From the NCBI RefSeq assembly GCF_036670015.1, contig NZ_CP137636.1, positions 3,574,501-3,638,500 on the forward strand: DNA of 64,000 nucleotides, read 5' to 3'. This document shows positions 9,896 to 20,400 of this stretch, one piece after another. The stretch's first letter is position 1. Each line of letters opens with the position of its first letter. Position numbers and translations under genes: made by a program. The notes beneath the pieces were generated by a model. That model worked only from the letters and a program-made list of their open reading frames with translations. It searched no databases and had not been told where the DNA came from. Origin of the DNA: Niallia sp. XMNu-256 (lineage in GTDB: Bacteria; Bacillota; Bacilli; Bacillales; Cytobacillaceae).

Positions 9896-10726
9896 TTACA
9901 AAAAGTCTACAAAACGATCCCTGAACTTCACATGTAAAACGGAGCCGATTAATAATAATACTAGAGTAATTCCCCAAAAATATAATGTATATTCCCAATG
10001 CTCAATTGGATACCATGAGATCCCCAAAATAGAAGCTCTATACCCTTCTGCTAAATAATAAAAGGGATTCAACTTCATAATCGTATGAATAATGGTTGGC
10101 TCGATCTGGTATGGCGGCCATAAAAATGGTGTTAAATAAATTAACACTCTAACCAAAGACTGGATAATCATTTGAAAATCACGCACAATCGTCGATAATG
10201 TTGAAGTGATCAGTGAAAATACGACTAAAAATATGACTGTAGATATAATAAAATAAATCAATTGTAAATAATATATATTTATTGGATAACCAAGAAATTG
10301 AAAAATTACAAGTACAACAGCTAAAAGCATTAAATGCTGATAAAGCTTTGCAAATATAACGTAAGTCGGTATTACACTCATCGGAAAGCTCATTTTAGAT
10401 AGCATTCTTATCCGAGTATAAACCGATTTAGATCCTTGTGTAATGGCCTGATTTATAAAAAACCAAACGACCATACCTGAGAGCATCCATGGAAAATAAG
10501 GAATTTGCTCGCCATGTAATGTTACATCTGCTCTCCCTGTACTACTGAAGATTCCAAATCCAAACACAAACCAATAAATCGATATTTGAATCATAGGATT
10601 AATAATTTCCCATAATATCCCCAAGTAATTATTTCGGTTAGCACTTTTCATTTCATAAGCAGATAGACGCCTAACCAAATAGAAATGATTAATCTGCTCC
10701 TTCAAGACTGTTATAACTGAACGCAT
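9896..10726 (-). CDS. tagG: Teichoic acid export ABC transporter permease TagG
   Basis: Membrane partner of TagH in export of wall teichoic acid or a similar polymer. At 276 residues it has the ABC-2 type permease layout: a cytoplasmic N-terminus (YEMKSANRNNYLGILWEIINPMIQ) then about six membrane helices. The start has AGGAAGGA 7 nt upstream. It is the first gene of the tagGH unit; a possible promoter lies at 10784-10813. Confidence 0.92.
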   Translation of the reverse strand: MRSVITVLKEQINHFYLVRRLSAYEMKSANRNNYLGILWEIINPMIQISIYWFVFGFGIFSSTGRADVTLHGEQIPYFPWMLSGMVVWFFINQAITQGSKSVYTRIRMLSKMSFPMSVIPTYVIFAKLYQHLMLLAVVLVIFQFLGYPINIYYLQLIYFIISTVIFLVVFSLITSTLSTIVRDFQMIIQSLVRVLIYLTPFLWPPYQIEPTIIHTIMKLNPFYYLAEGYRASILGISWYPIEHWEYTLYFWGITLVLLLIGSVLHVKFRDRFVDFL

Positions 10727-10783
10727 AAGTTAATCCTTCCTAAGATTTTTATAATTAAGCTATTTTTCATCTATAGCTCAATT

Positions 10784-10813
10784 TTTATACTAAATTAATA
10801 TACTTAACATCAA
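10784..10813 (-). promoter_or_regulatory. Possible sigma-A promoter for tagGH
   Basis: Minus strand: TTGATG (10808-10813) and TATAAA (10784-10789) with an 18-bp spacer, 58 bp before the tagG ATG. The -35 match is moderate, so this is tentative. Confidence 0.4.
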
Positions 10814-10883
10814 AGATTCATTTTATCATCATACCAAAAAAAGATAAAGAAAGCTCTTTTCATTTTTGTTTCAATAGCATTAA

Positions 10884-10934
10884 AGAGATAATAGAAAGGC
10901 TGAAGGAATTTCCTTCAGCCTTTCTATTATCTCT
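10884..10934 (-). terminator. 25-bp perfect inverted repeat overlapping the GT2 stop codon
   Basis: Arms 10884-10908 and 10910-10934 are perfect reverse complements. The 5' arm on the minus strand contains the final AGA-TAA of the GT2 gene, so the stop codon lies inside the hairpin. The T tract after it is weak (TTTAATG), but the stem is very stable and could act as a terminator or 3' stabiliser. Confidence 0.75.
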
Positions 10935-12246
10935 GTTTGACCGGCACTTGTTTGTGCTCAATTTCAGTCTTATTATGTTCTGTCTTTACCCATGTGTGCT
11001 GTTGTCTCCATTTAATTAATCCAACAATTTGTGCATATAAAAAGGTATAGGCGTAAATGAAGACAGAATAGGTTATATGGAAGAATCTAAACTTATGTTT
11101 CGTGTCCACTTTAATTGCATAGTACATACAAAAAACAAATTGGTAGAGATACATCATTAATGTGATGACACTTGCTCCAAAGATCCATGTAACGGCATAT
11201 TCTCCGATGGTCGTATAGATGCTATTATTAAAAAGACCATATCCAAGTGAAACCAATAAACCAATTAGAACGAGACTCACCTGTACGGCTCTTGTCATAC
11301 CAAATAAATAAATTAGTTGGTCGATTATTTTAAATTTTCCTTTTTCGGTGAATAGTTTTTTGACCATCGGTTTAAAATTTGTAAACGCAACAAACCAATG
11401 CCCCTGTGACCATCTTGTCCGTTGTTTCAGACTAATTTTAAAATTATCAGGCTTCTCATCATAAATCCGAACAAAATGATTCCATAATATTCGTCCATTA
11501 TCACGAACGATTTCCATTTCTAGTTCAAGGTCTTCTGTTAAAGAACGGAAACTAAAACCACCATGTTTCATTAAATAGTCTAGTCTCACGATAAAGCCCG
11601 TTCCCCCGATCGCATTAGGAAGTCCTAATCGATATTTTGCCAACTGAAAAAAACGGTTCGTATAATAATAACTCATTGCGTAACCTAATGATAAACTCGA
11701 ATTGGAATTTTTTGAGTCCAAATAAATTTGGATGGCTTCCGGTTTATTTTTTGCGATATATTGAGAGTTCAATTCACGTAACACATCAGGATCGATGTGA
11801 TTATCTGCATCCAGGATCATCAGGCAATCATATTTTTCAGTTAATTTTTCAAATCCTAAATATCGAAGGGCATATTGTAACCCGGCTGGTTTGCCAACCC
11901 CTTCACGAGGAAATAATTTTTCACTTGTATCTACAGTTTTGATGCCTTTTTCTCGGCATATTTCCCCTGTTCGATCAGAGCTATTGTCGTTAACAATATA
12001 AATATCATAGAGGTCTTTTCGATATTTAATATTTCTTAAATTATCAATCGTAGAGCCAATTACCTTTTCTTCATTATGGGCTGCCACTAATATTAGAAAT
12101 TTAGTTTGGTCTTCTACAATTTCATAGTCCCTTTTAGCCTTTTTGAAACCAAAAAAGGTTAGAAACACATAATATAATGTTAAACCATATACATAAAGAG
12201 TTAATATCCCGAGAACCCCGAGGAATATTTCTGCTACAAGTCCCAT
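10927..12246 (-). CDS. Membrane processive glycosyltransferase family 2
   Basis: Predicted membrane beta-glycosyltransferase of the cellulose/hyaluronan/poly-GlcNAc synthase type. It has one N-terminal membrane helix, a GT-A domain with AAHNEE, IVNDNSSDRT, MILDADNHIDP and SLTEDLELE, then the QRTRW acceptor motif, and three or four C-terminal helices. The D, DxD, TED and QxxRW motifs are all present, so it should be active. The gene follows the LtaS-like gene by 81 bp on the same strand and probably shares its transcript. The sugar used cannot be read from sequence. Confidence 0.88.
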   Translation of the reverse strand: MGLVAEIFLGVLGILTLYVYGLTLYYVFLTFFGFKKAKRDYEIVEDQTKFLILVAAHNEEKVIGSTIDNLRNIKYRKDLYDIYIVNDNSSDRTGEICREKGIKTVDTSEKLFPREGVGKPAGLQYALRYLGFEKLTEKYDCLMILDADNHIDPDVLRELNSQYIAKNKPEAIQIYLDSKNSNSSLSLGYAMSYYYTNRFFQLAKYRLGLPNAIGGTGFIVRLDYLMKHGGFSFRSLTEDLELEMEIVRDNGRILWNHFVRIYDEKPDNFKISLKQRTRWSQGHWFVAFTNFKPMVKKLFTEKGKFKIIDQLIYLFGMTRAVQVSLVLIGLLVSLGYGLFNNSIYTTIGEYAVTWIFGASVITLMMYLYQFVFCMYYAIKVDTKHKFRFFHITYSVFIYAYTFLYAQIVGLIKWRQQHTWVKTEHNKTEIEHKQVPVKQR

Positions 12247-12327
12247 TATTTACCTCCGTTTTTTGACAACTTATAGCCTAATCTTTCCACCCCCACCATA
12301 TTTTATACTTCACTTTTTAGATGTCGT

Positions 12328-14157
12328 TCACTTTCGAAGAGGAAGAGAATTTACATATTGATCAGATAGGCTCATTAAAGACATGACTCTTTCAAAATCC
12401 GAGAAATATGGTTGAAACTCACTTAACGGTTGGTTTGTCTCTAGGGATATCGCTTTTCCATCTTGAAAACTCTCTCCAGGGATAAACAAAATATCATTAT
12501 TGAAAAATGTCCCTGTTGGCAGGTAAAAACGATTTCCAACCACATTATTGGGGTAATTGATTAAATCTTGCCCAAAATGAATCTGATCAATGGGTATACC
12601 TAACAACAATGTGATTGTAGGCATGATATCGATCTGTCCACCTACTGTTTGTATTTCTATTCCTTTCGATCTTTCCGGATTAAAGATGATAAGGGGAATA
12701 TTAAAACCATCTAAATGTTGATGGTACTCTCGTCCTAACATTTCATTAACCAAATCTTTATCCTGGTCTGTTTTTAACTGCAAACCATAATGATCCCCAT
12801 AAATAACAAACAATGTATCCTCCCAGATTCCTTTATCCTTTAATCCCCGAATAAATTCACCCAATGCAAAATCAGCATAATAAATGGCTTGTAAGTAATC
12901 TTTGACACTTGTATTTTCAAAGTCATTTGGTAGATTCAATTGTGGTTTATTAGCTGGAATTTTAAATGGATGATGGCTCGACATGGATATCACATGGGCA
13001 TAAAATGGTTCGCCTTCTTGATGTAACTTCTCTAAAGTACTTAATGTTTTCGAATATAAAACCTCATCAGAAGCACCAAATGAGATAACATCCTCCGTAC
13101 CAAAAAAACTTTTTTCATATACGCGATCAAATCCCAATGCCTGGTACATTTCATTTCGATTCCAGAATTCAACATCATTGGTATGGTAGGTTAATGATTG
13201 GTATCCATGTTCCTTTAAGATTTTCGGTAGGCTCGGTATGCTTTTTTCGCTATATTCTTGAGACATTGCTCGATCACCAACAGGATATATCGATGTATTG
13301 ACCATAAATTCGGCATCTGACGTATTCCCTTTTCCAATTTGTTGAAAAATATTAGGGAAATAATAGCTGGTTTTAATCAATTCATTTATAGTAGGGGTGA
13401 TTTCTTGATCGGCTATTTCTTTACCAATAGGAAAATTTTGGAAGGCTTCAAGCTGAACCATAATGATATTCTTACCTTTTGCTTCGCCAAATAACTGTGC
13501 CTGTTGATTCGGATTGATTTCCTTGATTTGATTAATGTGTTCTTGACTTATAACGGTATCTTGTTCTTCGTCTTGATCTGCACTGATGGGCAAAGATAAA
13601 TAAATACTATTATTAATCACCCCTAGATGTTGGGCCATTTTTATTTCATTGATGGCCTCATTCTTCATTTGCAATGTGTAAGAGGTCGTCAATACTGTGA
13701 TGGAAGCTAAGCCTAAAATCAAAGAAACCTTCTTCGATACATTTCTACTTGTCATCTCTTTGTTTTTTATTAAAATCGCAATTAAAATCGGAAAATCAAT
13801 TAAAAATAATAAATAATTTGGCTGTAATAGGGACACAATACTGTCGGTAAGTGCGCCTACTTGTCCAATCTGTTTAAATGCAGAAAACGTTGGAATCGCG
13901 CCATAATATGTATAATACATAAGAATACTTACATAAAGGATAGAAAGGATAAGAGAGCTTATTAAATACAAACTTACTTTTAACGTATAGGCCTTTCTAA
14001 AGAGGATTTCAATAAAAGAAAAGAAGATAAGCACTAGACAAAATTCATTAATCACAAATAAGATATCCACTTTATTAAAAAGTAGCCAATTTAATGCTAT
14101 GATTTTTAATAAAAAAATGATTAAAAATAAAAAAAACAGAGTAATTCCCCTTTTCAT
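12328..14157 (-). CDS. LtaS-family polyglycerolphosphate / phosphoglycerol transferase
   Basis: Predicted membrane enzyme with five N-terminal helices (residues 1-165) and an extracellular sulfatase-fold domain that adds glycerol phosphate from phosphatidylglycerol to lipoteichoic acid. The nucleophile is Thr279 in GKGNTSDAEF, metal ligands include Glu237 (VQLEAF) and the DH pair in YGDHYGL, and YHTNDVEFWNRNEMYQALGF matches the family. Bacilli usually have several paralogues (LtaS, YfnI, YqgS, YvgJ); I cannot say which this is. An AGGTG site precedes the ATG. Confidence 0.9.
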   Translation of the reverse strand: MKRGITLFFLFLIIFLLKIIALNWLLFNKVDILFVINEFCLVLIFFSFIEILFRKAYTLKVSLYLISSLILSILYVSILMYYTYYGAIPTFSAFKQIGQVGALTDSIVSLLQPNYLLFLIDFPILIAILIKNKEMTSRNVSKKVSLILGLASITVLTTSYTLQMKNEAINEIKMAQHLGVINNSIYLSLPISADQDEEQDTVISQEHINQIKEINPNQQAQLFGEAKGKNIIMVQLEAFQNFPIGKEIADQEITPTINELIKTSYYFPNIFQQIGKGNTSDAEFMVNTSIYPVGDRAMSQEYSEKSIPSLPKILKEHGYQSLTYHTNDVEFWNRNEMYQALGFDRVYEKSFFGTEDVISFGASDEVLYSKTLSTLEKLHQEGEPFYAHVISMSSHHPFKIPANKPQLNLPNDFENTSVKDYLQAIYYADFALGEFIRGLKDKGIWEDTLFVIYGDHYGLQLKTDQDKDLVNEMLGREYHQHLDGFNIPLIIFNPERSKGIEIQTVGGQIDIMPTITLLLGIPIDQIHFGQDLINYPNNVVGNRFYLPTGTFFNNDILFIPGESFQDGKAISLETNQPLSEFQPYFSDFERVMSLMSLSDQYVNSLPLRK

Positions 14158-14252
14158 ATAAACACCTACAATATAATTCTTTTCGAGTACTTTATGATCT
14201 ATAAAAGATTATTATTACCATATAAGGGAAATACCATTCTTTTCACCAATAT

Positions 14253-14280
14253 AAAAAAGAAGGGAACCCCCCTTCTTTTT
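14253..14280 (-). terminator. Intrinsic terminator after the SpoIID-like gene
   Basis: An 11-bp perfect stem (14254-14264 / 14270-14280) has a 5-nt loop and a T tract on the minus strand. It lies 24 bp after the stop of the SpoIID/LytB gene. Confidence 0.85.
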
Positions 14281-14304
14281 AGCAAAAGTTAGCTATTATC
14301 CTCT

Positions 14305-15687
14305 TTACTGCACAATTGAACCAGTTGGATCCACTACATCTGAAGTAATTGTTCCAGGGTAGTAGAAGTTAAGGATCTCTTGGAAACCTTTTCCTTCTTT
14401 AGACATTTGATAGGCGCCATATTGGCTCATACCAATGCCATGTCCCCAACCGCTGCCGTTAACGGTAATCTTTGTTCCATCATCTTGAACACTTTTGATA
14501 TTAAGACTTTTCATAATATTGGTGGTAACCATCATTCTAAATGTATGAGCCCTGTCTGTAATGGTTGTTGAAAACAGCCTTATTTGACCATTTTCCATTA
14601 CGTACTGATTTGTTTCTGCATCTCTTAACATATACTGAATGGTCAATTTACCCTTAATTGTTTTGTTTGTAGGAACATTCACATCAAAAGTTAATTCGGG
14701 AATACTTACGATTTTAACCTCATATCTAGGGGCAATATATCCATTTGCCTTTAACCAACTTTTCATATGATTGATAATCACTGTATCTTCATTAACTTCT
14801 TTTTTCTTATTCCACCATAATTCTGGTTGTGTTAGGTTTATGTCTGTTAAATCAATTTGCGTTTTTGTAATAGATAAATTCCAATTTTGATTTTGATTAC
14901 CAATACTTGAACTTTTAGCATCATAAGGGTCTTCTTTCGCTTGTAAGTAAGGCACATGATTCCATGGAGCATCTCCCCATGAATTTACTTTTGAATGAAC
15001 TTTCCCGCCATTACTTGATGAGTATAAGGCGTTCGCTCCAATAATTTGACCGTTGTACTTTAGAACTAAACCTTGTGTTTCTTCTACCGCACGATTTGTC
15101 GTATCATACCAGTAATATCCCGTATACGCCTGGTCAGACTGTCCATCGTCAATGGGACTTACCCCATAGGCATAGGTTCTTGCAGCAACAGCTTGCGCTT
15201 TAAGGGCTCCCATCCCACCTTGATTTCCCCAGCTTGGACTCATCTCTTTAGAAACAACACCTTTTAAGTAATCTTCGACTGGTAACGTATTATAAGGTCT
15301 AACATACCTTTCATTTTCAACTTCGAATTCCATCGACCCCAAATAGTTTCGGCCATTAATTGAAATCACATTTTGAGGATGATAAACAGACGGATTAACC
15401 GTAAAGGATGTTCCATAGTTTTTCACTTCTATGCCATTTTTGTATAAAATTAGCTGACCCGATTCAACTTTTAATACATAGGCACCACTTAAATTTAATC
15501 CATCTTCTTCTACTATAAAGTGGCCAGAAATTGATAAGTTAATAGAATTTTGATTCCCAAGATAAGCTGAGAGTTTTACCCTTATTTGAGAATCACTGTC
15601 CCCTGCTGCTGAAACAGTACCGATTGAAAAACATAAAGCTACAAGTAACTGAGTCGCTATAATAGAAATAATGACTTTTCTCCTCAA
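14305..15687 (-). CDS. SpoIID/LytB domain protein (wall amidase modifier or lytic transglycosylase-like)
   Basis: Secreted protein with a signal peptide ending near VSAAG (about residue 28). The SpoIID domain is complete: YNTLPVEDYLKGVVSKEMSPSW contains the conserved Glu of the SpoIID active site, followed by LKAQAVAARTYA, ANALYSSSNGGKV and the C-terminal GSGWGHGIGMSQYGAY. The family includes sporulation SpoIID, which cuts denuded glycan, and vegetative LytB, which modifies the LytC amidase. Length (460 residues) and place among wall-polymer genes favour a vegetative wall role. It starts with TTG, preceded by AAGGGTG at 7 nt. Confidence 0.87.
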   Translation of the reverse strand: MRRKVIISIIATQLLVALCFSIGTVSAAGDSDSQIRVKLSAYLGNQNSINLSISGHFIVEEDGLNLSGAYVLKVESGQLILYKNGIEVKNYGTSFTVNPSVYHPQNVISINGRNYLGSMEFEVENERYVRPYNTLPVEDYLKGVVSKEMSPSWGNQGGMGALKAQAVAARTYAYGVSPIDDGQSDQAYTGYYWYDTTNRAVEETQGLVLKYNGQIIGANALYSSSNGGKVHSKVNSWGDAPWNHVPYLQAKEDPYDAKSSSIGNQNQNWNLSITKTQIDLTDINLTQPELWWNKKKEVNEDTVIINHMKSWLKANGYIAPRYEVKIVSIPELTFDVNVPTNKTIKGKLTIQYMLRDAETNQYVMENGQIRLFSTTITDRAHTFRMMVTTNIMKSLNIKSVQDDGTKITVNGSGWGHGIGMSQYGAYQMSKEGKGFQEILNFYYPGTITSDVVDPTGSIVQ

Positions 15688-16079
15688 TTGCCCACACCCT
15701 TTTATGATTCTTTTATCCTATATGATTATATTTCAATCATTTTAAGACTAGCAATCTATTATTCATGTAAATGACAGTGTAAGTTTTACCAAAATGGAAT
15801 CTCATTGCTCTTTTAGAAACTTAATCACTTTACTGCTAAAGGGACAGTTGACTGGTAATATTACTAATATTGCATCTATTAAATATTCTATCTTTCGACT
15901 ATTTTTACCTTTAATTAACACTAACTTTAAACTGATGGTTTAACCTATTAATAACAACCTCCGTCAATATAGATTCGAAGGATTGTAATTTTCTTGTGGC
16001 GCAAGAAAGATGATATACTTAGTTGGACATACAGCCTAATACATAAAGATAAAGGATATTAAAAAAATGAGGTGTTCTT
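15688..16079. other. Divergent intergenic region between the SpoIID-like gene and mnaA
   Basis: An AT-rich 392-bp spacer between divergent genes must hold promoters for both. Near 15994-16008 is a short inverted repeat (TCTTG-N5-CAAGA), followed by TATACT about 50 bp before mnaA, a possible -10. I found no reading frame worth calling. Confidence 0.4.
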
Positions 16080-17222
16080 ATGAGTAAAATCAAAGTAATG
16101 ACCATATTCGGGACAAGACCTGAGGCGATTAAAATGGCTCCGTTGGTACTGGAATTAGAAAAATATCCCGATCACATTGAATCCATTGTGACGGTTACCG
16201 CTCAACATAGGGAAATGTTGGACCAGGTATTAGAAGTGTTTAATATTCAACCTGATTATGACTTGAATGTTATGAAAGAACGCCAAACTTTAATTGAGGT
16301 TACACAAAGAGTTTTAGGTGGACTTGACGAAGTGATGAAGGAAGTCAAACCAGACCTTGTTCTTGTTCACGGGGATACATCAACGACCTTTGTTGCTGGC
16401 CTTGCCGCATTCTATAATCAAATTGCCATCGGTCATGTAGAGGCTGGTTTACGTACTTGGAATAAGTATTCACCGTTCCCAGAAGAAATGAATCGACAAC
16501 TTACAGGCGTATTAGCTGATTTACATTTTTCACCAACTGTAAAATCACAGCAAAATTTATTAAACGAAAACAAAAAAGCGGAAACCATTTTCGTAACAGG
16601 AAATACGGCCATTGATGCTTTAAAAACAACCGTTACAGATTCTTATCAAAATGAAATTATCGATAAATTAGGTAACGATAAATTGATCTTACTAACCGCT
16701 CATCGTCGCGAAAACTTGGGAGAACCGATGAGAAATATGTTTAAAGCAATTAAACGTATCATCTCAGAACACGAAGATATTCAAGTCGTGTATCCCGTTC
16801 ATTTAAACCCAGCTGTTCGAGAAGTCGCAGATGAGGTTCTTGGGAACGACCCACGCATCCACTTAATCGAACCACTAGGTGTTGTTGATTTTCATAACTT
16901 CGCTTCAAAAGCCCATATTATTCTAACGGATTCAGGAGGTGTTCAAGAAGAAGCCCCATCACTAGGTGTTCCAGTATTGGTTCTTCGTGATACAACCGAA
17001 CGCCCTGAAGGAATTGAAGCAGGTACTTTGAAGCTTGCTGGTACAGATGAGGAAACGATTTATAACTTAACGAAAGAGTTACTGACAAACCCGCAGGAAT
17101 ACGAAAAAATGTCTAAGGCTTCTAATCCATACGGAGATGGAAAGGCTTCTTATCGGATTGTGCAAGCGATTCTATATCATTATGGAAAGCTAAATGAAGC
17201 TCCAGAGAGTTTCAAAGTATAA
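16080..17222 (+). CDS. mnaA: UDP-N-acetylglucosamine 2-epimerase (non-hydrolysing)
   Basis: Cytoplasmic enzyme that interconverts UDP-GlcNAc and UDP-ManNAc, the donor for the linkage unit of wall teichoic acid. Its 380 residues carry the family landmarks: FGTRPEAIKMAPL, TAQHREMLDQVL, LVHGDTSTTF, GHVEAGLRT, FPEEMNRQL, LLTAHRRENLG and LTDSGGVQEEAP. The start has GAGGTG 5 nt upstream. It is monocistronic, with a terminator after it. Its place beside tagGH and the polymer genes fits a wall teichoic acid role. Confidence 0.95.
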   Translation: MSKIKVMTIFGTRPEAIKMAPLVLELEKYPDHIESIVTVTAQHREMLDQVLEVFNIQPDYDLNVMKERQTLIEVTQRVLGGLDEVMKEVKPDLVLVHGDTSTTFVAGLAAFYNQIAIGHVEAGLRTWNKYSPFPEEMNRQLTGVLADLHFSPTVKSQQNLLNENKKAETIFVTGNTAIDALKTTVTDSYQNEIIDKLGNDKLILLTAHRRENLGEPMRNMFKAIKRIISEHEDIQVVYPVHLNPAVREVADEVLGNDPRIHLIEPLGVVDFHNFASKAHIILTDSGGVQEEAPSLGVPVLVLRDTTERPEGIEAGTLKLAGTDEETIYNLTKELLTNPQEYEKMSKASNPYGDGKASYRIVQAILYHYGKLNEAPESFKV

Positions 17223-17253
17223 TCTTTAACTATATTTTATCTACAAAATTTCA

Positions 17254-17292
17254 AAGCTCAGCCGTATTGTACAGCTGAGCTTCTTTTGTTTG
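17254..17292 (+). terminator. Intrinsic terminator after mnaA
   Basis: A 9-bp perfect stem (17254-17262 / 17274-17282) is followed by TTCTTTTGTTTG, 32 bp after the stop. Confidence 0.8.
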
Positions 17293-17446
17293 TATTAAAC
17301 GAGCTATTTTTTAATATCAAAATAATAAAGTGTAAATTTATTAAGCATCTAATAAAACTATGTTTTTTTGACGTCTGTTTTATATGCCCATGCAATGTTA
17401 GGAATGTATAATAGCGTTCTGACTAAACACAAGCTCCTATTTAAGA

Positions 17447-20400
17447 TTAAGCATTCTTCCTTCTATAAACTAGCAACATCGCCCCACCTACAAGAACTAC
17501 CACTAATCCAACTAAGATCAGATTAAAAGAATTGGTTGCTGTTACAGGGAGTGAATGCCCTTTCTTAGTAGTGTCAGACTCAGCCTTCACTGGGACTGCG
17601 CCTTTTCCATTACTATTAGGTTCACCTTTCGTAGAGCTGCTATTATCCTTCGGAATGGTAACTGTTTCATCTAGATCTTGTTCTTGATCTTGTTCTTGAT
17701 CTTGCTCGTCCTCATCTTTGTCATCTTGACCTGGTTTTTTAATGGCCTCTTTTGTCATGACGACCTCAGATACACGATCGATCAATTCCCCTTTAAAATA
17801 TGCCTCAATGGTAATTTCATATTCCGTATTTGGGGCTAAGTCGTTAATTACATAAGTATTTTGTGAGTTATCAAGTTCAGTAACTAATTCGCCATCGAGA
17901 TAGACCCGATACTCGGTAACTAGTTCATTTAATTCAGAGAACCAGGATACTGCGATTGACCTATCTGTTGATTCAATCGAGGTCAGTTCAAGAAAGCCCA
18001 TACTCACTCCATCATAGGCGACAAATACGTCATTTTCCTCTAATGTTCGGATGATCTCCATCGCCTCTGAGTCTTCTGTTAGGTCTAGCTTGGACATTTT
18101 ATACATACTAACGTAAATAAGGTTTGGCAGTTCTAATAGAATACTAATATCATCTACATTTGTATTACTGATGCTTAAAAAGTAAAGATTTTCAAGATTT
18201 TTTAACGGGGATAAATCTTTAATTGGGTTCCCGCTAATCGATAAAGCCTCTAATCCTGTCATTGATTTTATCCACTCTAAGCTAGTCAAGTTTGTATTCG
18301 GTATTTCCAAACTTGTAAGGTTCAGTTTAGAAAGCGGAGAAAAATCAGAGATTGGATTTTTTCCAAGATGTAAACTGTCTAAATTGGCCAGCTGCTCGAT
18401 CCCATTCAAATTAGAGATGTTGTTATCATAAAGGTCTAAATATACTAAACTTGTTATTTTTGTAAGTTCGGCAATGTTATTCATCTTATTTTTTGAAAGG
18501 CTTAAATACGATAAATTTGAAAGCCCACTTAAAGCTTTGAAGTCTCTCGTTTTTATTTCAGAAAGATCTAGATAATCTAATGCTTCTAAATCCGCTAAAG
18601 GTGAAAGATCTTCAATTGGGTTTTTACTTAAATCTAGTAGTACTAAATTCGTTAAGTTTTTTAATGGTGTGAGATCTTTAATCTTGTTCCCTGATAGGGT
18701 TAAATCCATTAAGTTTGTTGCCTTCTCCAGTCCGGATAAATCACTAATTGAGGATGATGGCAGGCTTAAGGTTTCCAAATTTTCTATATCACTTTCACGT
18801 AGATCTCGATCAAGACCTAAAGTGTCTTTAATAGCTTGTTCCAATTTTGGATCTTTAAAATGAACGACATTTCCTGTTGGTAAATCACGGGTTGTTTCAG
18901 TTAAATAGGCTTTCCCTGCAAGACTGCCGTCGATGTAAGCCTTTAAAACAATTTCATATTCTGTATTTGGTGTTAAATTACTTAAGACTTTTGAAGTTAC
19001 ATCTCCATTGAGAGTTTCCTCTTTTCCATTTACAGATAATACGTACTTATCCGGTGTGATAAACTCATCCTCTTCCGTCCAAACGGTCCAAGATAAGCCA
19101 ATTTTCGATTCATTTACATAATCAGGTGATAGATCAATGTAAATCCCTTCACCAAGTTCTAAATGGACGGTAATTTGATGGCTTTCTAAGAATTCTACTT
19201 CTTCACGGAAACGTTTATTTTCCTCAAGCTCCACTGATCCGTATACATAGACTTCTTGTAAACGAGCCATCTCTGTTAAAAATGTTAGATCATTGAATGC
19301 TGAGTAGGAAATAGATAGTGACTCTACTTGATCCAACTTTTTCAAAACAGCCTTATCTGACAGTGGATTCCCTTCCAAATGAAGAGTTGTTAATTTTTCT
19401 AAACCGATTAGCGGTGTTAAGTCCTCGATATTATTTTCATAAATCATTAATGTCGTTAAATTTTTGGCCTTTTCCAATCCTGTTAATGATCCAATATCCA
19501 TATATCCTAAGTAGAGTTCTGTTAATCCTTCCAGATCGCTCTCATAAACCTCGCGCTCGATCCCTAGTTCTTCTTGAATGCCTAGCTTCAGATTTGGATC
19601 AGGGAATTTTATCGGATTTCCGGTAGGTTTACCTAAAGTAATGAGTTCTACCTCATGAATGTCGACTACTTTAGAGCCAGATATAGCTTTTAATTCAAGT
19701 TGATAAATCGTATTCGGTTCTAAACCTGTTAACCGGTATTCACTTTCATCCGATTTAAATGTTTTTTTCAATTTCCCATCAACATATAGTTCATATTTAT
19801 CGATACTTTCTAAACTATAATGCCCCCACGAAATGGTAGCTGAGGATTCCGAAACTTTATAAAGGTCTATGTAAAGCCCCTCTAAGATTTGAACCTTCAC
19901 CCCTTTTGCTTGAAGGGATTGTATTACAGGGTTTTGCGCCAAATCAACGTCTAGATACCCAATATAAAGGGTTTCTAATGCAGGCAGTTGATCAAGAACA
20001 TCAATATTAGATACCGGCAAATGGGTTAAAGTCAGTTCCGTTATGTGTTGCAGTGAACGTAATACGCTTAAATCATTAATTGAGACACTTTCAATATCTA
20101 AATACGTTAAATTGACCGCATGCTCCAATCCAACTAAACTATTAATATCTCCATATAGGTCGGCAATATAAAGAGATTCTAAATTTTGCAAATCCTGTTT
20201 TGTTATCGGTTTCTTCCTAAGACCTAAATCCTCACGAATCAGCTTTTCAAGGTTTTTGTCTTTAAAAACAACGGTTTCACCCGCTTCTTCTTGAATGGAG
20301 TCTTCTGTCTCTAATTCTTCCTCTTCCACTTTTTGGATTGTGCTTTCTTGATCATTTGTTTCTATACTAACTTCTTTACTACTTTGTTCCTCTTGTACGA